The notes under the pieces are model-generated. The model saw nothing but the letters and a program-made list of their open reading frames with translations. It had not been told where the DNA came from and did no database searches. This document shows positions 18,492 to 27,661 of a stretch of DNA of 64,000 bases, one piece after another. This stretch comes from Parabacteroides sp. FAFU027. GTDB lineage: Bacteria > Bacteroidota > Bacteroidia > Bacteroidales > UBA7332. The stretch spans positions 4,711 to 68,710 of the forward strand of contig NZ_JAKZKV010000008.1 of NCBI RefSeq assembly GCF_022808675.1, written 5' to 3'. Each line of letters starts with the position of its first letter. The first letter of the stretch is position 1. Made by a program: the position numbers and the translations under genes.

Positions 18492-18764
18492 TTAAAGCAT
18501 TTGTTCTAAACGGGCAAGAAAAGCTTCGATATCTTTATGTGCCGTCTCACGGTCAATCTCAAACTCTTGCACGACGATATCCTCCAATTCATCAACAGTG
18601 ATGCCTTCCGAAATATTTTCCCAGATGAAACGTCCCGTCTCATTCATGGTAAATAGTTTATTCATGTGAGCAACGCTTTCGGTCAGGGGAACCAAGACAA
18701 GCTCTTTATCAACTTCCCGGGCAACAAACTGTGATTTCGATTTATATATTCTCTCTATGTTCAT
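18492..18764 (-). CDS. PqqD-like peptide-binding protein (RRE fold)
   Basis: This 90-residue protein has the PqqD pattern: FVAREVDKELVLVPL strand pair, an HMNKLFTMNETGRFIWENI helix (the N-E-T-G-R-F-I-W core is characteristic), then a D-E-L-E-D-I-V-V-Q-E-F-E-I-D helix and an E-A-F-L-A-R-L end. PqqD-type domains bind leader peptides and hand them to modifying enzymes, commonly radical SAM proteins. It is the first gene of the operon with the HprK-like kinase and S26-ABC exporter, and a radical SAM gene lies downstream. No precursor peptide could be found between it and the neighbouring gene. Confidence 0.88.
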   Translation of the reverse strand: MNIERIYKSKSQFVAREVDKELVLVPLTESVAHMNKLFTMNETGRFIWENISEGITVDELEDIVVQEFEIDRETAHKDIEAFLARLEQML

Positions 18765-18779
18765 ATTCTATCAAATAAA

Positions 18780-18815
18780 CAGAGCCCCTGAAAACTCAGA
18801 AGCTCTGCAAACTTA
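18780..18815 (-). promoter_or_regulatory. Promoter -7 box and 5' hairpin of the pqqD-like operon
   Basis: The minus strand reads TAAGTTTG (18808-18815, TAnnTTTG), with no clear -33. Directly after it lies a hairpin, CAGAGC (18780-18785) / GCTCTG (18802-18807), with an inner CTGA/TCAG stem. The hairpin sits at or near the transcript's 5' end, 15 bases before the pqqD-like start codon, and could stabilise the message or hide the start. This is inference from pattern only. Confidence 0.45.
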
Positions 18816-18890
18816 GTGATTATTTGTTTAATATTGGTGTTTCAGCGGTTTGGAAGTGAAAATAGAGAATAAGAAAATAGCCTATTAATG

Positions 18891-18920
18891 AAAACGAGGA
18901 TGCCACATCTGACATCCTCG
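18891..18920 (-). terminator. Terminator of the T9SS binding-protein gene
   Basis: An 8-bp stem (CGAGGATG 18895-18902 / CATCCTCG 18913-18920) is followed on the minus strand by TTTT. It lies 30 bases after the stop at 18950. Confidence 0.8.
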
Positions 18921-18949
18921 CTTTAGGTTATATTCTTAATGGTCAAATG

Positions 18950-21265
18950 TTATTTCACCACTTTCAGTACTTTGTCATTTACTTTGATTACATAAACGCC
19001 TGATTTCAGATTCAATGATGTTGCATCTGAAAGTGCTACCACGGTTTGAACCAATTGACCGTTTACGCTGTAAACTTTTACATCATCACCAACCTGGGTA
19101 CCATTAAGAACTATTTGATCTCCAATTCTTGAAACAGTCAGACTTTTAGCAACGTCTGTTGAATTAACAGAAGTCGGAACGCCGGTAATATCATACAATT
19201 CCCAGTTATCAATTAATCCTAAAGTACCTGTTCTACTCCAGTTGTTGAAGTAAACAAATCCAGAAGTTGCATTAGTTCCTGCTGTAATAGTAAAATCTAC
19301 AGGTTGCCAAACACCGTCTGTACTTGTAAGCTGCTGTTCGTAGGTTGCATTTGTACCATCTGCATAAGTATTTTGGAACCCAAACTGGAATACGCCTGTT
19401 GTATTGATCATGGCTTTCATGCGATATGTGTGTCCAGGTGTCCAGGTATAATTTGAAGTCGTAATTGATCCGCCATTAGCTCCGGTTACTTTACCAGCAC
19501 CGTAACCACAATATGCATCTGAACCAGTCACTACAGATGTAGCTCCCCATGAATTTGTATAGACTGACAAATCATTCATATACGGATTTGCAATCATATT
19601 GGTCAAATTAGTATATAACGGAGTAAAACATCCTGCATCCGCTGAAGCATTTACAGTAATTGTGCGGGTTACTGATCCTGTTGTTGCTGAAATAGATCCG
19701 GCAGTAATAGAAGTTGTACCATCAAAAGTTGCTGTAACAGTTGAGCCAGCAGCCACTTCTGCGGGTGTCAATGAAGTTTTATTCAGTGTAATACCAGTCG
19801 GAGCACTTAGTGAAAGATTGCTGGTCAGGTTTCCACCACTAACATTGAATGTTTTTGACAGGTTTACGCCATCAAACAACAGCGCACCCGGAGTTAGTAC
19901 AACATAAGGAGATCCATCACTGATATATGACAATCTGAAGTTATCAATTGCCACCCAGTTACCGGTAGAAACTACGTTATATCCAATCTCAAGTGTATTA
20001 TTTGTAACTGTAGTTGTTACAGAATAATCATTTGTTGAGAACACCTCTGTTTGCTGGTTATTTGCATACAGAAACGCACCTCCCGGATAAGTTCCTCCAG
20101 TCTGTTGTGTTGCCATCGCAGAGGCTGTTACCAAATAAATACCATTCGGCAGATTCTTGATGACTTGCGAAAGCTTCAAACCCGACAAAGAACTACCTGA
20201 ATTTATCCATTTTTCAACATAATTGGTTCCGTCTTTTTTAGTAAATGAAGTATTGGACTGTCTTACAAATGAACCGACATTAGTCCATCCGGTTGCCAAA
20301 TCAGACTCAAAACTTGGATTTACAATAACTGAAGATGCATTATAAGGAAGAGAAGTCCAGGTAGAAATTCTTGATTGCAATAGAATTGCTCCATAAACAT
20401 TTGTAATAGCGGTTTTCAGAGCCTCCTCCTGGCCTAATACCTGTTCAGACGTTGCACTTGAATTATCGTAAACCACTTGAGCAGCTGCGATTGTAGTATT
20501 CAAATCTGTATAAACGGTAGATGAAGCAGGCACTGGTTGAGGATTATTATACATCACTGTCGCTGAATCTTTCAACTGTTTAAGTGATGTTTTATCAACC
20601 GGCAAAAGAGTCAATTTGACATAATCAAAGAAAATTCGTCCAACAGTTCCTGAACCCGAATTTGGAGAGCCCACTCCGATCTGAATCTTACCAGAAGTCG
20701 AACTTGCTACAGTAAAGGTCAGGGTTTCAGTACTCCAGGCAGCCTGGGTAAAGGATGTCTTACTGGATATTACAGATGTACCGGAAGATGGAACCCAACC
20801 AACTTTACTGTAAGCTGCAGCAGCAGGGCCTGAATTATATGCTGCATATTCGAGAGTATATTTACCTGCTGGTAAAGTCACATTCTGATAATAAGTGATA
20901 GTTGAGGACCATGCAGCAGAAATACCCAATGCTCCATGACCACTACCGGTAGCACCATCATAACCTTGAGAAGGAATAAAGCCATAAGTAGTACCAGACA
21001 AATTTAATGTTCCGGCGTATCCATATTCAAAAGTTGAAGAGGCTGTGTTCGCTGCTGAAGCAGTTAATGTCCAGCCATTAATTGTCTGGTTGTTTGTGCT
21101 TCCGGATGCAAGGTTACTTGCCGTAGTTGTTGTGAGATAATTACAGCTATTATCAAACCCGGCATTGGTTAGGTACGTTGCTGTGACATCGGTTTGAGCC
21201 TGCAAACTGAATGCTCCGGCAAACAGGACAAAGGCTGATGCAATTAATGAAGTAATTTTCCTCAT
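18950..21265 (-). CDS. T9SS-secreted multidomain carbohydrate-binding-type protein
   Basis: At 771 residues from the ATG at 21265, this begins with a signal peptide (MRKITSLIASAFVLFAGAFS, then LQAQ). The frame extends to 21316, but the added residues are not signal-like. Next are beta-rich modules: an N-terminal CBM-like domain (about 25-215), a linker helix (about 220-295), a second module with NPSFESDLATGWTNVG (about 315-455), an Ig-like domain (about 460-545) and a third CBM-like module beginning after CFTPLYTN (about 555-695). The C-terminal type A sorting domain (about 705-771) ends in GVYVIKVNDKVLKVVK, so T9SS exports it. No catalytic domain is recognised. It is a paralogue of the 61120-63369 gene at the other end of the region. 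It probably binds plant glycan at the cell surface. Confidence 0.75.
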   Translation of the reverse strand: MRKITSLIASAFVLFAGAFSLQAQTDVTATYLTNAGFDNSCNYLTTTTASNLASGSTNNQTINGWTLTASAANTASSTFEYGYAGTLNLSGTTYGFIPSQGYDGATGSGHGALGISAAWSSTITYYQNVTLPAGKYTLEYAAYNSGPAAAAYSKVGWVPSSGTSVISSKTSFTQAAWSTETLTFTVASSTSGKIQIGVGSPNSGSGTVGRIFFDYVKLTLLPVDKTSLKQLKDSATVMYNNPQPVPASSTVYTDLNTTIAAAQVVYDNSSATSEQVLGQEEALKTAITNVYGAILLQSRISTWTSLPYNASSVIVNPSFESDLATGWTNVGSFVRQSNTSFTKKDGTNYVEKWINSGSSLSGLKLSQVIKNLPNGIYLVTASAMATQQTGGTYPGGAFLYANNQQTEVFSTNDYSVTTTVTNNTLEIGYNVVSTGNWVAIDNFRLSYISDGSPYVVLTPGALLFDGVNLSKTFNVSGGNLTSNLSLSAPTGITLNKTSLTPAEVAAGSTVTATFDGTTSITAGSISATTGSVTRTITVNASADAGCFTPLYTNLTNMIANPYMNDLSVYTNSWGATSVVTGSDAYCGYGAGKVTGANGGSITTSNYTWTPGHTYRMKAMINTTGVFQFGFQNTYADGTNATYEQQLTSTDGVWQPVDFTITAGTNATSGFVYFNNWSRTGTLGLIDNWELYDITGVPTSVNSTDVAKSLTVSRIGDQIVLNGTQVGDDVKVYSVNGQLVQTVVALSDATSLNLKSGVYVIKVNDKVLKVVK

Positions 21266-21313
21266 GATAAAAGAATTAAATAGTTTATAGATAGGTAATT
21301 GTTTTTTATATCG

Positions 21314-21321
21314 CAAATATA
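21314..21321 (-). promoter_or_regulatory. Promoter -7 box of the T9SS binding-protein gene
   Basis: The minus strand reads TATATTTG (TAnnTTTG), 49 bases before the ATG at 21265. A TTG lies 17 bases farther upstream, closer than the usual 19-21. Confidence 0.5.
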
Positions 21322-21486
21322 TCTACATGGCTGTAGCACAAGGAGGAATATTCATTCAATTAGGAAGATGAAACACATGTCACTCCCTTTTGACAATAAA
21401 TCAGACCTGTTTAAAATGTCTCAATATTATCTTCCGTGGTATTCTTATTTGAATATATCCTCTCCCCCATTCTTTCTCAATCAATC

Positions 21487-21494
21487 TATTTTTG
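21487..21494 (+). promoter_or_regulatory. Promoter -7 box of the GH105 gene
   Basis: The plus strand reads TATTTTTG (TAnnTTTG), 53 bases before the ATG at 21548. No -33 box is apparent. Confidence 0.4.
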
Positions 21495-21547
21495 CTTCTG
21501 AGAAATAAGAGCCAAACATTAACCCTCTAATCAAATAAAAAACACAG

Positions 21548-23593
21548 ATGAATCGACGATGTACCTTTTTTGGAGCATTACTACTTTCAACCAGTCTGAT
21601 GGCTCAGGTACTTCCTTCGAAACTGGAGATTATCTCATCCATGAAATCGGTCAACAATTACTGGATAGAGCAGAATACCGACCCGGGCAACAACCAATGG
21701 GCCAGAGCGGTCTATTTTACCGGGAATATGGATTTCAATAAAATCTATCCGAAAGATACTTACCTGAACTATTCAACCTTATGGGCAAACAATAATAGCT
21801 GGTCACTCAATGGGGGCACCTCTACCCGTAGCGCCGATAACCAGATATGCGGTCAAACCTACATCGATCTCTATAACCTGGATCCGTTAAAGCCGGCCTC
21901 GAAAATCAACGCCATCAAAACTTCGGTGGACAATATGGTCAACAGCTCCACAGTCAATGACTGGTGGTGGATCGATGCCCTGAATATGGCCATGCCGGTT
22001 TTCACCCGTCTTGGTGTGATGTACAACAATACCAGCTACTTCAATAAGATGTACGACCTCTATTCTTATGCCAAAGTCACGCTGGGATTGTACAACAGCG
22101 CAAAAGGCCTTTGGTACCGTGACGCATCATTCAAACCGCCTTACAAAACCATTAACGGCAATGAGTCTTACTGGTCACGTGGTAACGGATGGGTGCTTTC
22201 TGCTCATGCACGTGTATTGCAGATGCTTCCACTGACCGATCCTCACCGTACAGAATACATCGAAACTTTTCAAAACATGGCCGCAGCCCTAAAAGACCGC
22301 CAGCGTACAGACGGTTTCTGGAACGTCAGCCTCGATGATCCGAATGAATACGGAGGGCCGGAGACAAGTGGTACAGCCATGTTTGCCTATGACATGGCAT
22401 GGGGGATCAACAACGGATTCCTCGACAGTACCACCTACTATCCTGTGGTGGTGAAAGCCTGGAATGCGTTAACCAGCGTAGCAGTCCAGTCCAATGGGTT
22501 CCTGGGTTATGTACAGGGCGTGGGTAGTAATCCGGCCTCTTCACAGCCGGTTACGGTCGCTTCCACGGCAGACTTCGGAGTAGGTGCATTTCTTTTGGCG
22601 GGTAGCGAGGTGGTCAAACTGGCTTCCGGAGAGATGCCTGTTCCCTCACCTTTCGTCCTGATTTCGGCAACAGCGACTGACCCGAATCATATCAAAGTAA
22701 AGTTCAATAATATGATTGACAGCAATACCTCATTGGTGGCTTCGAATTATACCGTGAGCAACGGAGTAACAGTCTCCACTATCGCTAAAACCGGCAATGA
22801 TAGTTGCTGTGTGCTTACGGTCAGCGGAATGACTTTTGGATCTTATAAACTTACCGTTCAGAATATAACGAGTGCCACTGGTTATGTAGTCGAAAGCGGA
22901 GATTCAAAGACCTTCGCCTATTCGGGGATTACAGCAGTAACAGCCAGTGGATACCAAAGCGGAACCACCAATACTCCGGATAAAACAGTCGATTTTGACT
23001 TCAACACCCGTTGGTCGTGCGATGGTAAAGGTCAATGGATCATGTATGATCTTGGAGATACAAAGCTGGTAACCTCCGCCGATATTTCTTTTTATAGCGG
23101 GAATTCCCGTAAAAGTTATTTCAGTATCAACCTTTCAAGCAATGGTACTGACTTTACGGAGGTCTATAATGGACAATCGAGCGGAACAACGACCAGTCTG
23201 GAAAACTTTGACTTTACCGATCAGAATGCCCGCTACGTGAAAATCATAGGAGGCGGCAATAACCAGAGCACCTGGAACAGTTATACGGAAGTGCGAATCA
23301 ACCATGGCACTGCAGCCGGAGTTAATGACCTCTTCAATGGTGGTAAGAATCGTTTGGTGATATATCCAAATCCGATGGTTGGGCATGAACTGACTCTTGT
23401 TCTTAAAGCAAATGAAACTGGAAGCGTGACCGTTCAGATTACTGATGTGGCCGGGAAAACTTTAATTTCCAAGACGCGTAACATCGAAGAAAACAGCATT
23501 CATCTTTCTGATCTAAATCTCCCATCCGGCCAATATTTAATCAAGGTAAAAGCAAATGATATCGTACAAAGTGGATTGCTTATCGTGAAATAG
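21548..23593 (+). CDS. GH105 unsaturated glycuronyl/rhamnogalacturonyl hydrolase, T9SS-secreted
   Basis: This 681-residue protein is the only large plus-strand gene of the polysaccharide region. After a signal peptide (about 1-19), an alpha/alpha-barrel of GH105 type spans about 25-360, with WWWIDALNMAMPVF (catalytic-type Asp near 143), SYWSRGNGWVLSAHARVL near 210 and ETSGTAMFAYDMAWG near 275. An Ig-like domain (about 375-460) follows, then an F5/8 type C (CBM32-like) domain (about 462-590) with FDFNTRWSCDG, and a T9SS type A sorting domain from VIYPNPM (about 608-681). GH105 removes the unsaturated uronic acid left by polysaccharide lyases, mainly on rhamnogalacturonan or other uronic-acid glycans. 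No lyase is in the window, so it may act on products made elsewhere. Confidence 0.85.
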   Translation: MNRRCTFFGALLLSTSLMAQVLPSKLEIISSMKSVNNYWIEQNTDPGNNQWARAVYFTGNMDFNKIYPKDTYLNYSTLWANNNSWSLNGGTSTRSADNQICGQTYIDLYNLDPLKPASKINAIKTSVDNMVNSSTVNDWWWIDALNMAMPVFTRLGVMYNNTSYFNKMYDLYSYAKVTLGLYNSAKGLWYRDASFKPPYKTINGNESYWSRGNGWVLSAHARVLQMLPLTDPHRTEYIETFQNMAAALKDRQRTDGFWNVSLDDPNEYGGPETSGTAMFAYDMAWGINNGFLDSTTYYPVVVKAWNALTSVAVQSNGFLGYVQGVGSNPASSQPVTVASTADFGVGAFLLAGSEVVKLASGEMPVPSPFVLISATATDPNHIKVKFNNMIDSNTSLVASNYTVSNGVTVSTIAKTGNDSCCVLTVSGMTFGSYKLTVQNITSATGYVVESGDSKTFAYSGITAVTASGYQSGTTNTPDKTVDFDFNTRWSCDGKGQWIMYDLGDTKLVTSADISFYSGNSRKSYFSINLSSNGTDFTEVYNGQSSGTTTSLENFDFTDQNARYVKIIGGGNNQSTWNSYTEVRINHGTAAGVNDLFNGGKNRLVIYPNPMVGHELTLVLKANETGSVTVQITDVAGKTLISKTRNIEENSIHLSDLNLPSGQYLIKVKANDIVQSGLLIVK

Positions 23594-23608
23594 TTGAAAA
23601 ACCCAAAG

Positions 23609-23639
23609 ATAGGATGTCAGTACGGCATCCTATTTTTTT
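23609..23639 (+). terminator. Terminator of the GH105 gene
   Basis: An 8-bp stem (ATAGGATG 23609-23616 / CATCCTAT 23626-23633) is followed by a run of T, 16 bases after the stop. Confidence 0.85.
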
Positions 23640-24024
23640 GTCTTTAATCCAACGCACCGGCGTTTTTCATTCCGGAGAAACTTATTGTCGCCACTTGCTT
23701 GTGATATTATTTCTACAAATATTATTATCCCTACAGCAATCTATCTCTATATGACACATTCTTAAGCATCCCCAAAATGCATAGCACCGTAATCTTGTTG
23801 AATAGTTTGCTCAGGTAAATATCCGCACTATCAAAATATGCAGAAAACACTCTTTTATTAGATACTTTCGAGAATTATATCTTAAATTCCTGCTTATCAA
23901 TTCACGCAGGCACAACTTACAATCTATCACACAAATAGGCTATTTTATATCAATTCAACACTAACAAACCCCCTCAAAACACAAAACCAACACAAGCCTA
24001 CAACCTCTCTTTACTAGAGTATCT

Positions 24025-24090
24025 CTGGAGCATCTGTAGAGGATCACTGGAGCTAGAGCGGAGGATGAGTGGAGTTAGAGTGTTTCTTGA
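24025..24090. repeat. Three degenerate 22-bp tandem units
   Basis: Units start at 24025, 24047 and 24069 with CTGGAG, CTGGAG and GTGGAG. The second and third share GGAG.TAGAG, and the first and second share the GAGGAT.A end. A partial copy (CTAGAGTATCT) precedes them. Similarity is low, so this may be a decayed minisatellite. Confidence 0.5.
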
Positions 24091-24401
24091 CCAATTTACA
24101 CATATGAGATAAATACTTACAGGAATCAATTATTGTAAAGTAGCTACATATTGCGACAATATACTTTGAAAGTGCATATCAGGACCGAAATTCCACTCTT
24201 CAAAGTCCCCTTTAGATTTAGGGGAGATAAGAACAGACGAACTATCAATATGTGAGTTTAATGACTTTTGGGACACCCTCTTCCGAATATACACCCCAAC
24301 AATCCATCTGACATCGTGCCGAACCATCAGGTATGTAGGTGTCCTGTTTTTCTGAATTAAACAGGTTGACTATAATTCTAAATTCTCTGCGGATTGACAT
24401 T

Positions 24402-24435
24402 AAAAAAGGGAGAAGCCAGAATGACCTCTCCCCTT
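24402..24435 (-). terminator. Terminator of the 24459-27440 gene
   Basis: GGGAGA (24408-24413) pairs with TCTCCC (24427-24432), and an A-run on the plus strand gives the T-tract on the minus strand. Confidence 0.65.
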
Positions 24436-24458
24436 GGTGATAGTGTGTGTATTTGGGA

Positions 24459-27440
24459 TTATTTTACTACTACCTTAGTAACAAATCCGTTTACTTTCAC
24501 GATATACATGCCCGGAGTCAATGCAATCACAGATGGGTTAGTCACTTGGAACTGGCGACCGGTTACATCAAATACAGATACTTTCTCGCCACCTGCAAGG
24601 CCTGTGATTTTAATAGCACCTTCAGTTGCGATTACCTGATATTGTGAAGCTTTTACCTGTGATACACCAGCTGCTCCTGAATTTGCATTATATGCGGCAT
24701 CCAGTAAAGAAATTGTGTTGCCTACATTCAGATCTGTTGTCATGATCTCTTCAGCACTCAAAGCTTTACGGTACAGACGGAAGTCATACACCATAGTCTT
24801 GCGAAGATAAACGTCACCGGTATAGCAAGAACGACCAATCCAGTTATACAAAGTACCAAGAACTCCATCTTTTGGAAGAGTTGTGCTTAGCAGATTAGTT
24901 ACAGCAGCTGTAGCTACCGGCATTCCGTCAACATAAATAGTACCTGTAGTACCACTTTGAGTATAGGTAAAGTTGTGCCAGCTACCCATCAATGCAGCAG
25001 TAGCAAAGGTTACAGATTGTTCACTGTTCCAGTTGCTAGAAGAGAGCGTCTGAACTTGTGATCTCAAGCTAGCGATAAGATAACCAGTTGGGTTATTAAT
25101 AATATCTTTTGAGTTGGAGAAATTCCAGATAAAGTTACCAGCTTTAGTCAGATTAGCATAAGTATTATCAATACGATAATAAGCAGTCATGGTGTAATCA
25201 TTGAGATGATACATGAGTTTACCCACTTCAGCACCCATATCGAAATAACCGATACTATCACCCAATGCTAAGACTTTATAGGTTCCTGTTTCAGCAGTAC
25301 CGATAGTACGGATACCTGCATAACTGGCATTTTTCACCACACCGGTAAAGTGTTTCTCTGCAGCATCTGTTACGATGGTATCGTTAGTTACGTTTGCAAA
25401 ATCATATTTAACCAAAAGGTCATTAGCAAACTGTGTACCTGGTTTAACCAATACGGTTGGGTGGAAAACTTTACTTACTTTCTGACCATTCAATGATAAA
25501 TTAGCAGTCAGAGTAACTGTGTAAGGATAGTAATCAGGACGTGTTACCTGACCAGCCGCTGTTATCACTTTGTCATTTGACGTGCTCCATGTTATGGTAA
25601 CATTATTGTGCAACAATCCGGCAGTAGGTAAAGTCAGATTTGTGGTTACCTGAGCAGAGTCTTCAGAGGTCAATTTTGCAAATGTCAGGTTAGCAAGTTC
25701 ATCATTGAGGTCTGTATTTACATAGTTCGGATTTTCAGCATAAGCCGCTTCCAGGTTACCCAGGGTTGAAATAACGCCTTCTTCACCTTCGTTCCATCCG
25801 GTCACTGCGATATCATCTGGTGTCAATGCTGTGCTCAACACCTGGAAATCGTAAAGCATAGTTTTACGCAAGTAAGAGTCAGCCACATAATTTGAACGGC
25901 CCAACCAGTTGTAAAGGGTTCCGGTCAATCCTGCTTTAGGCAAAGTTGTAGCAGGTAGGTTGGTCATAGTAGTGCTCTGAGCCACTTGTACTCCATCAAT
26001 ATATACCGTTCCGGTATTTCCACTCTGAGTATAGGCAAAATGGTGCCATTTACCCAATCCGGCATTTACATTGGCTCCGGTAGCCTGGTTTCCGTTATCG
26101 TAACGATTGGAAGATACACTCTGGCTTTCAGCCTTCAAGCTACCGATGATATAACCGGTTGGTTTGGTCATAGCCGAGTCAGTGTTAGAGAATGTCCAGT
26201 AGAAGTTACCGTTACTGTTAATGGCTGTATAATCATCATCAATACGGAAATATCCACACATTGTATAGTCAGTCAATGAATATATCGCTTTACCAATCTC
26301 AGTTCCCATATCCAGATAACCGGAACCATTACCTGTATATAAAACGTTATATTGCGCAGAACCCGGATTACCGATAGTTCGGATACTTGCCTCATTTTTC
26401 ACTGTTCCGACAAAACCGCTGTACTGATCTTTAACCGTTACAACACCGTTTGCTGAAGTAATATCGCTGTTATCAAATTTCCAACGAGCCATGTAAGTGG
26501 GCATTTCAGTAACCGGAGCAACGATAACTCTAAAGCTTTTTGTCTGGTTGTAAGTCTTTCCATTTAAGACCATAGACAGCGTAGCAGTAAGAGTTGCCAG
26601 CGCATTGTAAGTCTGCGGACGGGTCACAACACCAAATGTATCCACAACGGCATTGTTTGACGAAGCCCATTTAATGGTCACACCCTGTGTTCCTGCTGTC
26701 GTCGGCAAAGTTAAATTAGAAGATATCGGTTTACTTAAATCACCTAAGGTCAATGCATCAGTTTGTTTCTGTAATTCTGCAAGCGCAGCATAGTCAGTTC
26801 CTTTATCTACAAGTGATAAATCCCGGATAGCACAAAGTGACGCGGTATTAGCACCGAATGAGATATAATAATCACCATCTTTAGACGCCAAAAATGTAAG
26901 GCTACCAGTCGTCATTGATTTTGCAGTAGTACTTAACGGGAAAGTGGCACTTGTACCAGAGATAGCTGCGTTTGTACCGGTTACCTCTAATGGAGCTATT
27001 GCACCTGAACCATCTCTTGCAGTACAAACGGTTGTAGTAATTGTAGGAGCTGATCCATTACTATTCCAGGCATAACTCCATGTAAAAGTGTAAGCATGTC
27101 CAGCGGTAAGTTTTGTTGTGTTTATTGTATCCAACTTCAGGTAATACTTTCCGGAAGTAGAAACAACGCCATCCCAACGGATGTACATAAGACGACCTGC
27201 ATCATACCCCGATACATTATCCATATAACGAATATTCCCTGAACCATTCGCTGTGTTCCAGTTTGTAACTGCAGTAGCCGGGTTAGTTGACCAGCCCCAT
27301 TTATTTGCCTGAGACCCCTCGCCTGTTGCATAAGTGGCCGTAGAGGCGGTATAACCATTCCAGAAATCTATAAGATTCTGGGCATTCGAAGTGAGTATCA
27401 TGCAAAATGACACCACAATAAAAGTCAAGATTTTCTTCAT
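24459..27440 (-). CDS. T9SS-secreted protein with two LamG-like and Ig-like modules
   Basis: This 993-residue protein opens with a signal peptide (MKKILTFIVVSFCMILTSNA). A unique N-terminal beta-rich domain (about 21-215) precedes an Ig-like atrophied module (about 217-308; IKWASSNNAVVDTFGVVTRP), a LamG/ConA-like module (about 313-545; YLDMGTEIGKAIYSLTDYTM, YIDGVQVAQ), a second Ig-like module (about 560-660) and a second LamG-like module (about 668-895; YFDMGAEVGKLMYHLNDYTM). A type A sorting domain ends in GMYIVKVNGFVTKVVVK. There is no catalytic domain, so a glycan-binding or surface-adhesion role is inferred. It is a close paralogue of the 54874-57912 gene except at the N-terminus. Its promoter is likely at 27541-27548. 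Confidence 0.82.
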   Translation of the reverse strand: MKKILTFIVVSFCMILTSNAQNLIDFWNGYTASTATYATGEGSQANKWGWSTNPATAVTNWNTANGSGNIRYMDNVSGYDAGRLMYIRWDGVVSTSGKYYLKLDTINTTKLTAGHAYTFTWSYAWNSNGSAPTITTTVCTARDGSGAIAPLEVTGTNAAISGTSATFPLSTTAKSMTTGSLTFLASKDGDYYISFGANTASLCAIRDLSLVDKGTDYAALAELQKQTDALTLGDLSKPISSNLTLPTTAGTQGVTIKWASSNNAVVDTFGVVTRPQTYNALATLTATLSMVLNGKTYNQTKSFRVIVAPVTEMPTYMARWKFDNSDITSANGVVTVKDQYSGFVGTVKNEASIRTIGNPGSAQYNVLYTGNGSGYLDMGTEIGKAIYSLTDYTMCGYFRIDDDYTAINSNGNFYWTFSNTDSAMTKPTGYIIGSLKAESQSVSSNRYDNGNQATGANVNAGLGKWHHFAYTQSGNTGTVYIDGVQVAQSTTMTNLPATTLPKAGLTGTLYNWLGRSNYVADSYLRKTMLYDFQVLSTALTPDDIAVTGWNEGEEGVISTLGNLEAAYAENPNYVNTDLNDELANLTFAKLTSEDSAQVTTNLTLPTAGLLHNNVTITWSTSNDKVITAAGQVTRPDYYPYTVTLTANLSLNGQKVSKVFHPTVLVKPGTQFANDLLVKYDFANVTNDTIVTDAAEKHFTGVVKNASYAGIRTIGTAETGTYKVLALGDSIGYFDMGAEVGKLMYHLNDYTMTAYYRIDNTYANLTKAGNFIWNFSNSKDIINNPTGYLIASLRSQVQTLSSSNWNSEQSVTFATAALMGSWHNFTYTQSGTTGTIYVDGMPVATAAVTNLLSTTLPKDGVLGTLYNWIGRSCYTGDVYLRKTMVYDFRLYRKALSAEEIMTTDLNVGNTISLLDAAYNANSGAAGVSQVKASQYQVIATEGAIKITGLAGGEKVSVFDVTGRQFQVTNPSVIALTPGMYIVKVNGFVTKVVVK

Positions 27441-27540
27441 GATAAATTGATTAAAATGTTCATTACCTAATTACATTTGATTTGTGAGTAAATTCAAGTA
27501 AGCATAAGGCTCTAAAAGGGTTTACCCTTTTTACCCGTTA

Positions 27541-27548
27541 CAAAACTA
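27541..27548 (-). promoter_or_regulatory. Promoter -7 box of the 24459-27440 gene
   Basis: The minus strand reads TAGTTTTG (TAnnTTTG), about 100 bases before the ATG. The AAAAGGG-TTTA-CCCTTTT hairpin (27514-27531) lies in the predicted leader and could be an operator or a leader structure. Confidence 0.45.
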
Positions 27549-27661
27549 ATAGGAGACTCACTCAACCATGAGGAAAATTAATTCAAAAAGGAGGAGACAA
27601 TCTGAGCGGCTTGTAAAAAACGATTCTTTGAAAATATAATGGCCCCGACTGACCTAAAATG

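Larger units (their letters stand above)
23594..24458. other. Long intergenic region, 865 bases, with degenerate repeats
   Basis: It lies between the convergent GH105 and LamG genes. It holds the GH105 terminator, an AT-rich stretch, three degenerate 22-bp repeats (24025-24090), a CCCCT..AGGGG inverted repeat (24207-24224), a 16-base match to the ABC-F terminator (24265-24280) and the terminator of the LamG gene. The short open frame at 24130-24327 has no homology I recognise and reads like non-coding DNA. Confidence 0.7.

Noticed and set aside
18765-18949. A precursor peptide gene upstream of the pqqD-like gene
   Set aside because: The minus strand here has no ATG or GTG start that leads to more than a few codons; only a promoter box, hairpin and terminator are present.
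24130-24327. Minus-strand 65-residue open frame in the long intergenic region
   Set aside because: It has no homology I recognise and no upstream signal, and it overlaps repeat-like and inverted-repeat sequence.
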